Positions 25,284 through 32,415 of a stretch of 64,000 nucleotides of DNA are shown one piece after another. The position numbers were made by a program, and so were the translations under genes. The stretch comes from Treponema sp. (GTDB lineage: Bacteria; Spirochaetota; Spirochaetia; Treponematales; Treponemataceae). Position 1 is the stretch's first letter; each line of letters begins with the position of its first letter. The notes under the pieces are model-generated. The model saw only the letters and a program-made list of their open reading frames with translations. It ran no database searches and was not told where the DNA came from. The stretch lies in NCBI GenBank assembly GCA_016294035.1, contig JAEDCT010000013.1, positions 4,957 to 68,956 of the forward strand, read 5' to 3'.

Positions 25284-25922
25284 ATGACAGAAGATGAAAT
25301 TCGTAAAAAATATACAGAAAGATATGAGGCATTAAAATCTGCAGCACAAGAACTAAAAGATGATATAACAAAATATCTCTCAGATAAACAGAAATTTCAT
25401 ATTGATAGAATTGATACAAGGGCTAAAGATATAGATAGATTTGTCGCAAAAGCAACAAAGGTAATCGAAGATAAACAGACAAAAGAGCCAAAGTTAAAAT
25501 ATGAAAATCCATTATCTCAAATTCAAGATCAAGTAGGAGCTAGAATTCTTATATTATATTTAGATGATGTTGAAGAATTATCAAAAACAATAAAAAATTA
25601 TTATGGTATTTATGAGGATGTGACAAAAGAACCTGATAATGATTACGAATTTAAATATTTTGGTAGACACTTTATTTTAAGTTTTCCAACAGAAATTAGA
25701 GAAAAATATGGAAAAGATAAGATACCAGTAGCCTTTGAATTACAAATAAAAACTTTATTCCAATATGCGTGGTCTGAATGTGAACATGATTTAAATTATA
25801 AGCCGCATGGTAAGGAAATAGATAAAGAAGGTCAAAGATTGTTGGCATTAGCTTCTGCACAATCATGGGGGAGCGATAGAATCTTTGATGAATTAATAAA
25901 GAAAACAAAGTTGGACTCTTAA
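25284..25922 (+). CDS. RelA/SpoT-domain protein (possible small alarmone synthetase)
   Basis: A 212-residue protein with a nucleotidyltransferase domain of the RelA/SpoT type. Visible motifs: Arg/Lys-rich RIDTRAKDIDRFVAKATK (about 42-59), IQDQVGARILILYLDD with the conserved D-x-x-G-x-R, a KYFGRH segment in which Tyr precedes His by four as in the usual GYxSxH, and FELQIKTLFQYAWSECEHDL. No hydrolase, TGS or ACT domain is present. It would make (p)ppGpp-like alarmones or act as a toxic synthetase. It is the last gene of the methyltransferase operon, with AGAAGG at 7 nt from the ATG. Confidence 0.8.
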   Translation: MTEDEIRKKYTERYEALKSAAQELKDDITKYLSDKQKFHIDRIDTRAKDIDRFVAKATKVIEDKQTKEPKLKYENPLSQIQDQVGARILILYLDDVEELSKTIKNYYGIYEDVTKEPDNDYEFKYFGRHFILSFPTEIREKYGKDKIPVAFELQIKTLFQYAWSECEHDLNYKPHGKEIDKEGQRLLALASAQSWGSDRIFDELIKKTKLDS

Positions 25923-25948
25923 TAACATATAAATGCAGAGATAAAATC

Positions 25949-26020
25949 ACCTAACAAGAAGTTCAAAGCCGACACGCAGTCAAGCCGCGTGCGATTTGAT
26001 TAATTTCTTTAAATTTAGGC
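25949..26020. repeat. attC-like imperfect palindrome after the defence-like operon
   Basis: ACCTAAC (25949-25955) fits the integron R'' consensus RYYYAAC. TTTAGGC (26014-26020) is one base from the R' consensus GTTRRRY. Between them AAGAA/TTCTT, TCAAA/TTTGA and CACGC/GCGTG pair in nested order. Total length is 72 bp, within the usual attC range. It starts 27 nt after the stop of the RelA/SpoT gene. The missing G in R' would impair recombination. Confidence 0.4.
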
Positions 26021-26105
26021 ATTTGTACATTATAATTTAGAAATCATTGAAAAATTGAAAATATGATGCGTAAATTTTTTGGCATATTTTTGTGAGAGGA
26101 ATCAA

Positions 26106-27131
26106 ATGAGGGAATTTACTGGATACAAGCACGGTGTAAATTTGGGCGGATGGCTTTCTCAGTGTGAGCACACAAAAAAGCACTACGATACATTTATTGT
26201 TGAAGATGATTTCAAGAAGATTGCCGGGTGGGGTGTGGATCATGTTCGGCTTCCTGTTGACTACAATCTTGTCCAGAACAAGGATGGATCTTTCATTGAA
26301 AGCGGATTTGCCTACATTGACAAGGCAATTGAATGGGCAAAAAAATACGGTCTCAACATGGTTCTTGATCTTCACAAGACTCAGGGATTTTCTTTTGATG
26401 ACTATTCTGAGCACGAAACTGGATTCTGGGAAAGCGATGTTCTTGAGGGATACTTCTACAGTCTATGGGAAGAATTTGCCAGACGGTATGGAAATGAAAG
26501 CATCCTGGCCTTTGAGCTTTTGAATGAAATAACAGACAAGTCATACAACGAAAAGTGGATGAAAATTGCTGAGAGTGCCGTTGCTGTAATCCGAAAGCAT
26601 GCAAAAAACATCAGGGTTATTTTTGGCGGCTACTACAATAACAGTGTTGTTTCAGTAAAAGATCTGGCTATGCCATTTGATGAGAATATTGTCTACACTT
26701 TCCACAGCTATGAACCCTTGCTCTTTACACATCAGGGGGCATATTGGGTAAAGGAAATGGACAGAAATTTCCGAATGAAGTATCCGGTTTCAAAGACTGA
26801 ATACAAAAAACTACTGACAGTTGCTCTTTCTGTTCCATCAAGATTTTCTATTTCAGACGATGCCTTAAGCGGTGAATATTTCAATGAGGAATATTATGAG
26901 AACATGTTCAGGGAAGCAATGGATGTTGCTGAGGAAAGGAATGTTCCCCTTTATGTCGGTGAGTATGGCGTAATTGATCTTGCTGATCCGGAGAGCACAC
27001 GGAACTGGTATAAGGATATAAACAGTGTTTTTGAAAAGTATAACATTTCCCGATGTGCATGGAATTACAAGGGAAAGGATTTTGGACTTGATAATCCAAA
27101 ATATGATAGTGTGAGAATGGATTTTATTTAG
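26106..27131 (+). CDS. GH5-family glycoside hydrolase (intracellular)
   Basis: A cellulase-superfamily TIM-barrel enzyme of 341 residues without a signal peptide. It shows GVNLGGWL near the N-terminus, HVRLPVDY, the acid/base Glu in FELLNEITD (about residue 142), HSYEPLLFTHQG, and the nucleophile Glu in YVGEYGVID (about 288). Lack of a signal suggests it acts on imported oligosaccharides, perhaps beta-glucan fragments from the GH16 enzyme (inference). ATG 26106 has a GAGAGGAA site. Codon use returns to the chromosomal norm after the AT-rich operon. Confidence 0.9.
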   Translation: MREFTGYKHGVNLGGWLSQCEHTKKHYDTFIVEDDFKKIAGWGVDHVRLPVDYNLVQNKDGSFIESGFAYIDKAIEWAKKYGLNMVLDLHKTQGFSFDDYSEHETGFWESDVLEGYFYSLWEEFARRYGNESILAFELLNEITDKSYNEKWMKIAESAVAVIRKHAKNIRVIFGGYYNNSVVSVKDLAMPFDENIVYTFHSYEPLLFTHQGAYWVKEMDRNFRMKYPVSKTEYKKLLTVALSVPSRFSISDDALSGEYFNEEYYENMFREAMDVAEERNVPLYVGEYGVIDLADPESTRNWYKDINSVFEKYNISRCAWNYKGKDFGLDNPKYDSVRMDFI

Positions 27132-27178
27132 TGAATGCTGCATGATATTATGAAAATCCGTTGATATGAGGTGTTTAT

Positions 27179-27523
27179 ATGAGAAAGTTGGTTTTGTCTT
27201 CTTTGATTGGAATTCTTTCCTTTTTATTTATGAGTTGTGGTTTCACCGAAGGAACTGTAACCGTTTACAATGACAGCGATATAGTTGTAAGGGTTATTTA
27301 TCTTGATAACAGAACTTACAGTGGGGATGACACCATTGTCCGCTTTATGTATTTGACCAAGGGGCAGTCCTATTCTCTGGATGTTGCCGAAGCAAGATAT
27401 GAACTTTGCACTGACAACATGAAGAATGGATATAGGTTGGGCAAGAACATCGAGGTTTTTCATGGTGAAGAAACAGTCGTGAAAACCTCGCAAATGAAGT
27501 ATGAGTATCTGCCGGTTGAATAG
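27179..27523 (+). CDS. Small lipoprotein
   Basis: The 114-residue protein has a signal peptide with the spirochaete-like lipobox FLFMSCG (Cys at about residue 20). The mature part has beta strands (GTVTVYNDSDIVVRVIYLDN), but I recognise no family. It is likely anchored in a membrane facing the periplasm or surface. GAGGTG precedes the ATG. Its stop is 36 bp before the next gene, so co-transcription is possible. Confidence 0.75.
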   Translation: MRKLVLSSLIGILSFLFMSCGFTEGTVTVYNDSDIVVRVIYLDNRTYSGDDTIVRFMYLTKGQSYSLDVAEARYELCTDNMKNGYRLGKNIEVFHGEETVVKTSQMKYEYLPVE

Positions 27524-27559
27524 AAATGTTCGATCTCGTGATTTTTGCTGCCTGCATTC

Positions 27560-27847
27560 ATGGTTAGTGTCCTGATGTGGGCTTTTTTAATTTTAACTTA
27601 TTTTTTTTCAGGTAAATTAATGAAAGACAGACAGGATTCAATATATAAGGGATTCTTTTCAATTGTTACTCCAATAGTCATTCAGTATCTCATGTCGTCA
27701 ATGGTTGGTGCTTCTGATGCCTTTGTACTGAAACTTTCGGTTCTGGGTGTGGCTTTCATTTTCACACTGGATGAATTTGTGAAGATTCCTGCAGTTTACA
27801 TTCATTACATGAAATTCAGATGGGTCAAGAATATTACGAGGAGTTAG
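27560..27847 (+). CDS. Small membrane protein
   Basis: A 95-residue protein with three likely membrane helices (about 1-17, 29-48, 52-72) and a basic C-terminus (HYMKFRWVKNITRS). No family is recognised. ATG 27560 has no good ribosome site; a TTG at 27545 is also in frame. Another ATG at 27526 opens a 13-codon hydrophobic frame (MFDLVIFAACIHG) one base out of phase, which may point to a different start or a frameshift. It precedes the M18 peptidase by 6 nt. Confidence 0.5.
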   Translation: MVSVLMWAFLILTYFFSGKLMKDRQDSIYKGFFSIVTPIVIQYLMSSMVGASDAFVLKLSVLGVAFIFTLDEFVKIPAVYIHYMKFRWVKNITRS

Positions 27848-27853
27848 TAAAAA

Positions 27854-29143
27854 ATGATTACAGAAGAAGAACGAACTCAGGCAAGAGAAATGCTGTCATT
27901 TATTGGCAGAAGTCCAAGCTGTTTTCATGCAGTAAAAAATATCAGTAATGTGCTTGTTCAGCATGGATTCCATGAAATTTCTGAGGAAACTGGATGGAAC
28001 CTTGAGAAGGGAAAATCATATTTTGTAAAGCGAAACAATTCATCCCTCATTGCATTCACTGTTCCTGAGGATGAATTCAAAAGGTTTCTGATTTCTTCAT
28101 GTCACTCTGATTCTCCATCTTTTAAGATCAAGGAAAACCCGGAAATTGAAGGCAGCGGATGTGTAAGGCTAAACATTGAAAAGTACGGCGGAATGCTTTG
28201 TGCCCCATGGTTTGATCGTCCGCTTTCGGTTGCAGGTCGTCTTTTGCTTAAGTCTGATTCTCCTTTTAGCCTGGAAGAAAAACTTGTTTGCGTTGACAGG
28301 GACCTTCTTGTAATTCCCAGTCTTGCAATTCACATGAATCGGGATGCCAATTCAGAGAAAAAATATAATGTCCAGAATGACATGCTGCCTGTGCTTTCTG
28401 CCGGTGAGGAAAAAACAGGCCTTGTTGATCTTGTTTGCCGTGAATGCAATGTTGACAAAAGTGAAGTTGTTGGCGCCGATTTGTTTCTGTATAACAGGGA
28501 CAAGGGTACTTTTTTAGGAAGCGATGGTGAAATGATTGGTTCTCCGCGTCTGGATGATCTTGAATGTGCCTACACAACTTTGCAGGGGTTTATTGATTCT
28601 GAAAATAATCAGTCTATCATAATGTATTGCATATTTGACAACGAGGAAGTGGGAAGTCTTTCACGCCAGGGTGCTGATTCAACTTTTTTGGAAGATGTGC
28701 TTAAAAGAATTTGTCTTTCATTGGGCAGGTCTCAGGAAGATTATTATACACTTGTTGCAGGCAGCTTTATGGTAAGTGCAGACAACGGTCATGCTGAACA
28801 TCCGAATTTCTCTTCATCAGCTGATCCCGTGAATAAGCCAAGATTAAATGCAGGTCCAGTAATAAAATTCAATGCCTCGCAAAAATACACGACAGACGGT
28901 ATTTCTTCAGGCATGTTCACTCAGGTTTGCAAAAAGGCTGGCGTACCGGTTCAGACATACACTAATCGAAGTGACATTCAGGGTGGTTCAACTCTTGGAA
29001 ATATTTCAAATGCACATGTTTCATTGAAGACTGTAGACGTAGGACTTCCTCAATGGGCAATGCACTCTCCCTATGAAACTGCAGGATCAAGAGATGTTTC
29101 ATTAATGATTCGTGCCATGAAGTCATTTTTTGAAACTGTTTGA
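27854..29143 (+). CDS. M18-family aminopeptidase
   Basis: A cytoplasmic zinc aminopeptidase of 429 residues that removes N-terminal amino acids, typically acidic ones. The metal-ligand and catalytic motifs are all present: SCHSDSPSFK (His), SPRLDDLECA (Asp), IFDNEEVGSLS (catalytic and metal Glu), SADNGHAEHP (Asp, His) and AMHSPYETAG (His). Length matches the family, and the protein should form the usual large oligomer. It follows the small membrane gene by 6 nt; GAGGAG lies upstream of the ATG. Confidence 0.93.
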   Translation: MITEEERTQAREMLSFIGRSPSCFHAVKNISNVLVQHGFHEISEETGWNLEKGKSYFVKRNNSSLIAFTVPEDEFKRFLISSCHSDSPSFKIKENPEIEGSGCVRLNIEKYGGMLCAPWFDRPLSVAGRLLLKSDSPFSLEEKLVCVDRDLLVIPSLAIHMNRDANSEKKYNVQNDMLPVLSAGEEKTGLVDLVCRECNVDKSEVVGADLFLYNRDKGTFLGSDGEMIGSPRLDDLECAYTTLQGFIDSENNQSIIMYCIFDNEEVGSLSRQGADSTFLEDVLKRICLSLGRSQEDYYTLVAGSFMVSADNGHAEHPNFSSSADPVNKPRLNAGPVIKFNASQKYTTDGISSGMFTQVCKKAGVPVQTYTNRSDIQGGSTLGNISNAHVSLKTVDVGLPQWAMHSPYETAGSRDVSLMIRAMKSFFETV

Positions 29144-29241
29144 TACTTTTGATTGATAGTCAAAACTCTAAAAAATACAAAAAAAACAAATTTTTTGAAT
29201 TTTTATTAGTAAAAATGGAGATTTTCTGTTATAATATATTC

Positions 29242-29292
29242 ATGGATATAACAACTGTTTATCCTGAGAACTGGATTAGATTTTCAGTTTAA
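29242..29292 (+). CDS. Possible leaderless 16-residue leader peptide
   Basis: A consensus TATAAT (29230-29235) lies exactly 6 nt before an ATG that opens MDITTVYPENWIRFSV and stop. It ends 30 nt before the ATG of the 81-residue protein. It may be a translated leader or simply part of the 5' UTR. No good -35 was found. Confidence 0.3.
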   Translation: MDITTVYPENWIRFSV

Positions 29293-29322
29293 CATTAAAT
29301 CAAAATATAGAAGGGTAAAATC

Positions 29323-29568
29323 ATGAGTACAAGAAAAGAAGCACGCGTAGTAAAATTTGAAGTAAAGAAGAATAACGAAAAGGTTGTGATTTGGGCAGAA
29401 GTTCCAAAACGCGCTTTCACAGAAGGAAAGGTTAAGGCTGGAAACTATATCTGTTTTACAGATGATGAATACTGGAAGATTCTTTCAGCAAAGCGTCTCA
29501 GCATTTTTAACAAGCCAAGGGCAGATGAACGCATTTACGAAACAGCAAGTTTCAGAGATGGCGAGTAG
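29323..29568 (+). CDS. Small hypothetical protein (81 aa)
   Basis: An 81-residue soluble protein rich in Lys/Glu with short beta-strand patterns (EKVVIWAEVPKRAFTEGKVK, AGNYICFTDDEYWKIL). No family is recognised. An AGAAGGG site precedes the ATG and a strong terminator follows, so it is a discrete expressed unit. Its transcript probably starts at the TATAAT at 29230, which would put the 16-codon frame in the leader. Confidence 0.65.
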   Translation: MSTRKEARVVKFEVKKNNEKVVIWAEVPKRAFTEGKVKAGNYICFTDDEYWKILSAKRLSIFNKPRADERIYETASFRDGE

Positions 29569-29590
29569 TCTGAATATTTAATTGCATAAG

Positions 29591-29618
29591 GCTGTCCGGC
29601 AAGGGCAGCTTTTTTTTT
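29591..29618 (+). terminator. Rho-independent terminator
   Basis: GCTGTCC (29591-29597) pairs with GGGCAGC (29603-29609) with one G-T wobble and a 5-nt loop, followed by T9. It lies 22 nt after the stop of the 81-residue gene. Confidence 0.85.
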
Positions 29619-29664
29619 GCCATCTTATTTCTACTGTCCGGTAGTATTTTATTATATTCCCCTG

Positions 29665-29693
29665 TTGTTAATAGGATTTAGCATTGATATAAT
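29665..29693 (+). promoter_or_regulatory. mnmA promoter, leaderless type
   Basis: TTGTTA (29665-29670), a 17-nt spacer and TATAAT (29688-29693) are followed by exactly 6 nt and the mnmA ATG at 29700. Transcription would begin at or next to the start codon. No ribosome site is present. Confidence 0.7.
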
Positions 29694-29699
29694 CGGGTT

Positions 29700-30893
29700 A
29701 TGGAAAAATCTATTTCATTTACAGCTTTAGACATGCCAAAGGCTGGGGATACTGTTCTTGTTGGTCTTTCAGGTGGCGTTGATTCAACTTTGACGGCATT
29801 GCTTCTCAAGGAAAAAGGATGCAGGGTTATTGGGGTTACCATGTCTTTGTGGGATGGATCTGTTGTAAAGATCAAGACTGACACCAATCGCACCAAAATC
29901 AAGGAAGCCTGCTATGGACCTGGAGAAGAAGAAAACATAGCTGACTGCAAAAGATTCTGCAGTGAAAATGGAATTGAATATTACGTTGTAGATGTAAAAA
30001 ATGAATATAAGCAAATGGTTCTTGAATATTTCAAGACTGAATACAGGAACGGGCGCACTCCAAATCCCTGTATCATGTGCAACAAAAAAATCAAATTCGG
30101 TGCAATGCTGGAGGCGGTGGAAAAGCTGGGAATCAAGTACGATTATTTCTGCACTGGACATTATGCCCGCATTGTTAGGCCTGATTCCGGGCTTTATGGA
30201 ACTGAATCTCGTCCTGCCATGGTTTCTGGAGCAACTGACATAACCAAGGATCAGACATATTTTGTTTACAGGGTTTCATCGAAGATTCTGGAGAAGGTAA
30301 GGTTTCCTCTTGCAGGCATAACAAAAAAAGAAGTTTTTGAGCTGGCAAAAAAGGCTAACCTGGATGCTGCCAACCGGGAAGAAAGCCAGGATTTTGTTGG
30401 TGAGGAATACAGGGAATCCCTTTTTTCTGATAAGGAAAGTGTTCCTGGAGATATAATTGACCTGGATGGTCATGTTCTTGGAAAACACCGCGGAATTGAA
30501 TACTACACAATAGGACAGCGCCGTGGACTTGGAGTTGCATCTTCTCAGCCAATGTATGTTCATTCGATTGATGCGAAAAATAATCTTGTTGTTCTGGCAA
30601 AGAACGACGAACTAAATTCAAGGGCCTTGATTGCAGACGATTTTGTCTGGCCTGGTGATGTTGAGCCTGGTGAACCAATGGAAGCACTTGTTAAGATCAG
30701 ACTTGCGTCAAAACCGGTTCCCTGCAGAATAACAAGATACGACACTCAGGAGAATGAGGAATTTACCGGTACTCCATGGAAAATTGAATTCGCTCAGGAA
30801 CAGCGGGCAGTTGCACCAGGTCAGAGCGCAGTCTTGTATTCATCAGACGGATTAATTCTTGGCGGTGGAATCATATCAAAAGTTTTGAAATAA
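29700..30893 (+). CDS. mnmA: tRNA-specific 2-thiouridylase MnmA
   Basis: MnmA thiolates U34 of Lys, Glu and Gln tRNAs. The 397-residue protein has the PP-loop SGGVDS (24-29), the tRNA-binding and catalytic block TPNPCIMCNKKIKFG (Cys124, Cys127), FCTGHYARI and a C-terminal beta-barrel (AVAPGQSAVLYSSDG). Oddly, the usual second catalytic Cys, in a (D/E)SQ(D/E)ICF-type segment, is missing: the sequence is EESQDFVGEEYRESLF. Cys71 (EACYGPGEE) may instead join Cys124 and Cys127 as a cluster ligand. The start has a consensus -10 six nt upstream and no ribosome site. Confidence 0.9.
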   Translation: MEKSISFTALDMPKAGDTVLVGLSGGVDSTLTALLLKEKGCRVIGVTMSLWDGSVVKIKTDTNRTKIKEACYGPGEEENIADCKRFCSENGIEYYVVDVKNEYKQMVLEYFKTEYRNGRTPNPCIMCNKKIKFGAMLEAVEKLGIKYDYFCTGHYARIVRPDSGLYGTESRPAMVSGATDITKDQTYFVYRVSSKILEKVRFPLAGITKKEVFELAKKANLDAANREESQDFVGEEYRESLFSDKESVPGDIIDLDGHVLGKHRGIEYYTIGQRRGLGVASSQPMYVHSIDAKNNLVVLAKNDELNSRALIADDFVWPGDVEPGEPMEALVKIRLASKPVPCRITRYDTQENEEFTGTPWKIEFAQEQRAVAPGQSAVLYSSDGLILGGGIISKVLK

Positions 30894-30909
30894 TTAATTG
30901 AATATTGTC

Positions 30910-30961
30910 TTGACAAATTTATTTAGTTAATGTATTCTAACTATAGTTACTTAATGCTAAC
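30910..30961 (+). promoter_or_regulatory. Promoter with paired iron-type operators before the Cys-rich membrane gene
   Basis: TTGACA (30910-30915), 17 nt, TATTCT (30933-30938). Two palindromic boxes overlap and follow the -10: GTTAA-TGTATT-CTAAC (30926-30941) and GTTAC-TTAATG-CTAAC (30946-30961), 20 bp apart. The same pair, with the same spacing to TTGACA, lies before feoA. The pattern suits a metal-dependent repressor of the DtxR type. Confidence 0.7.
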
Positions 30962-31094
30962 TACTAACCTCGATATAAGTTCCGTTCTTGAATTTAGTTC
31001 CAGTTCGGGCATTAAACCTTTGCCTGGCATGCTGTCTTTTGTGTGTGTTTGTCTTTCAGCATGTCAGGTGAATGTTTTTTTTTTGGAGGAATTT

Positions 31095-31244
31095 ATGGCC
31101 AATGAGATAGGTATTGCAGTTATTGTTCTTGCAGTTTTTATTTCCGTAATCACAATTGTCAGGTCAAAGCTCCGTGGTCAAAAATGCATTGGATGTCCAA
31201 ATTCTTCATCTTGTTCCCATTGCAATGAAAAAAATACAAAGTAA
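31095..31244 (+). CDS. FeoB-associated Cys-rich membrane protein
   Basis: A 49-residue protein with a single membrane helix (about 5-22) and a Cys-rich tail KCIGCPNSSSCSHC, matching the FeoB-associated Cys-rich (P12-like) family. These small proteins usually accompany feoB and probably help ferrous iron uptake at the inner membrane. ATG 31095 has a perfect GGAGG site; the frame is open upstream but without support. The gene is 15 kb from feoAB, yet shares the feoA promoter and operator design. Confidence 0.85.
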   Translation: MANEIGIAVIVLAVFISVITIVRSKLRGQKCIGCPNSSSCSHCNEKNTK

Positions 31245-31365
31245 ATAGACTTTTTTCTAGCCTGAAATTATTTGTTCAAATATTTGAAAATTGCAATTTT
31301 CAGAGGTAACAAATATAATTAAGCCGATTAATCTGCAGATTTGACTGCAAGTCGGGGTAATTAAA

Positions 31366-32352
31366 TTGAAACTTGATTCAGAAATTTTCAGGGAAATCAG
31401 CATAAAGGATTTTGAAAATATTAAAATTGGAAACGCAACGGACTGTGTGAATGGAACTGGAGTTACTGTTTTGATTTGTGAAAAGGGTGCTCCATGCGGA
31501 GTTGATGTCCGCGGTGGTGGACCTGCTTCCAGGGAAACAACACTTTTGCTTCCTGCATCATATTCCCAGGTAATTCATGCTCTTGTTCTTGGTGGTGGAA
31601 GTGCCTACGGACTTGATGCAGCTGGCGGCGTAATGAAGTTTCTTGAAGAAAAGAAAATTGGATATGAAATTGCCGGCGGTTATGTTCCTCTTGTTGTTCA
31701 GTCAGATATTTTTGATTTGACTTGTGGAAACTTTCATGTTCGTCCTGATCAGGCCATGGGATACGCTGCCTGTGTTGGTGCCTATGAAAACAATTATCAG
31801 GATGGAAATTATGGATGCGGAACTGGTGCAACAGTTGGAAAATACAAGGGCATGGAATTCTGCACTAAAAGCGGAATTGGAAGCTATGCCATTAAGTGTG
31901 GAGATTTGAAGATAGGTGCAGTAGTTTGCGTCAATGCAGTTGGAAATGTTTTTGATGAAAATGGTAAGTGCATTGCAGGAATGATCAATGATTCTGCCAC
32001 TGCATTTCAGTCACCTGAAGAAATTCTTTTTGGTAAGCTGGACGGCAAAAAAGAAAATGAAATGGCTGGAAACACAACAATAGGTGCAGTTCTTACCAAT
32101 GCAAAATTTGACAAGTCAAGACTATCCAAAATTGCTTCCATGTCGCAGAATGCTTATGCAAAATCTATCTGGCCTGTTCATACAAGTGGTGATGGTGACA
32201 CAATCTATGCTCTCAGTCTTGGTGAAGTGGAAGCCAACATTGATCTTGTGGGAATTCTTGCCCAGGAAGTAATGGAGCGTGCAATTCGAAATGCAATCTA
32301 CAGTTCAAAGTCTGAATTTGGAATCAAGTGTGCAGGAGATTTGAATTTCTGA
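31366..32352 (+). CDS. P1/S58 family peptidase (DmpA-like)
   Basis: A 328-residue member of the DmpA/BapA aminopeptidase family, which matures by self-cleavage to an N-terminal nucleophile enzyme. Family landmarks are GNATDCVNGTGVTVLICEKG, VDVRGGGPASRETTLL, ALVLGGGSAYGLDAAGGV and the cleavage-site region GNTTIGAVLTNAKFDKS (Gly-Asn-Thr-Thr, about 235). The start is most likely TTG 31366 with GGGG at 8 nt, because no ATG precedes the conserved N-terminus. Substrates may be D- or beta-aminopeptides. It forms a single-gene unit. Confidence 0.88.
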   Translation: MKLDSEIFREISIKDFENIKIGNATDCVNGTGVTVLICEKGAPCGVDVRGGGPASRETTLLLPASYSQVIHALVLGGGSAYGLDAAGGVMKFLEEKKIGYEIAGGYVPLVVQSDIFDLTCGNFHVRPDQAMGYAACVGAYENNYQDGNYGCGTGATVGKYKGMEFCTKSGIGSYAIKCGDLKIGAVVCVNAVGNVFDENGKCIAGMINDSATAFQSPEEILFGKLDGKKENEMAGNTTIGAVLTNAKFDKSRLSKIASMSQNAYAKSIWPVHTSGDGDTIYALSLGEVEANIDLVGILAQEVMERAIRNAIYSSKSEFGIKCAGDLNF

Positions 32353-32415
32353 TTTTAAATTCCATGCAGGATCTGTTAATTGACTTGTTAAAAATCATTT
32401 TATTGAAACAGAAAT

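Noticed and set aside
26353..31831. Long antisense open frames within the GH5, M18, mnmA and S58 peptidase genes
   Set aside because: They lie opposite well-identified genes, lack ribosome sites and have low-complexity composition. They are shadows of the real coding strand.
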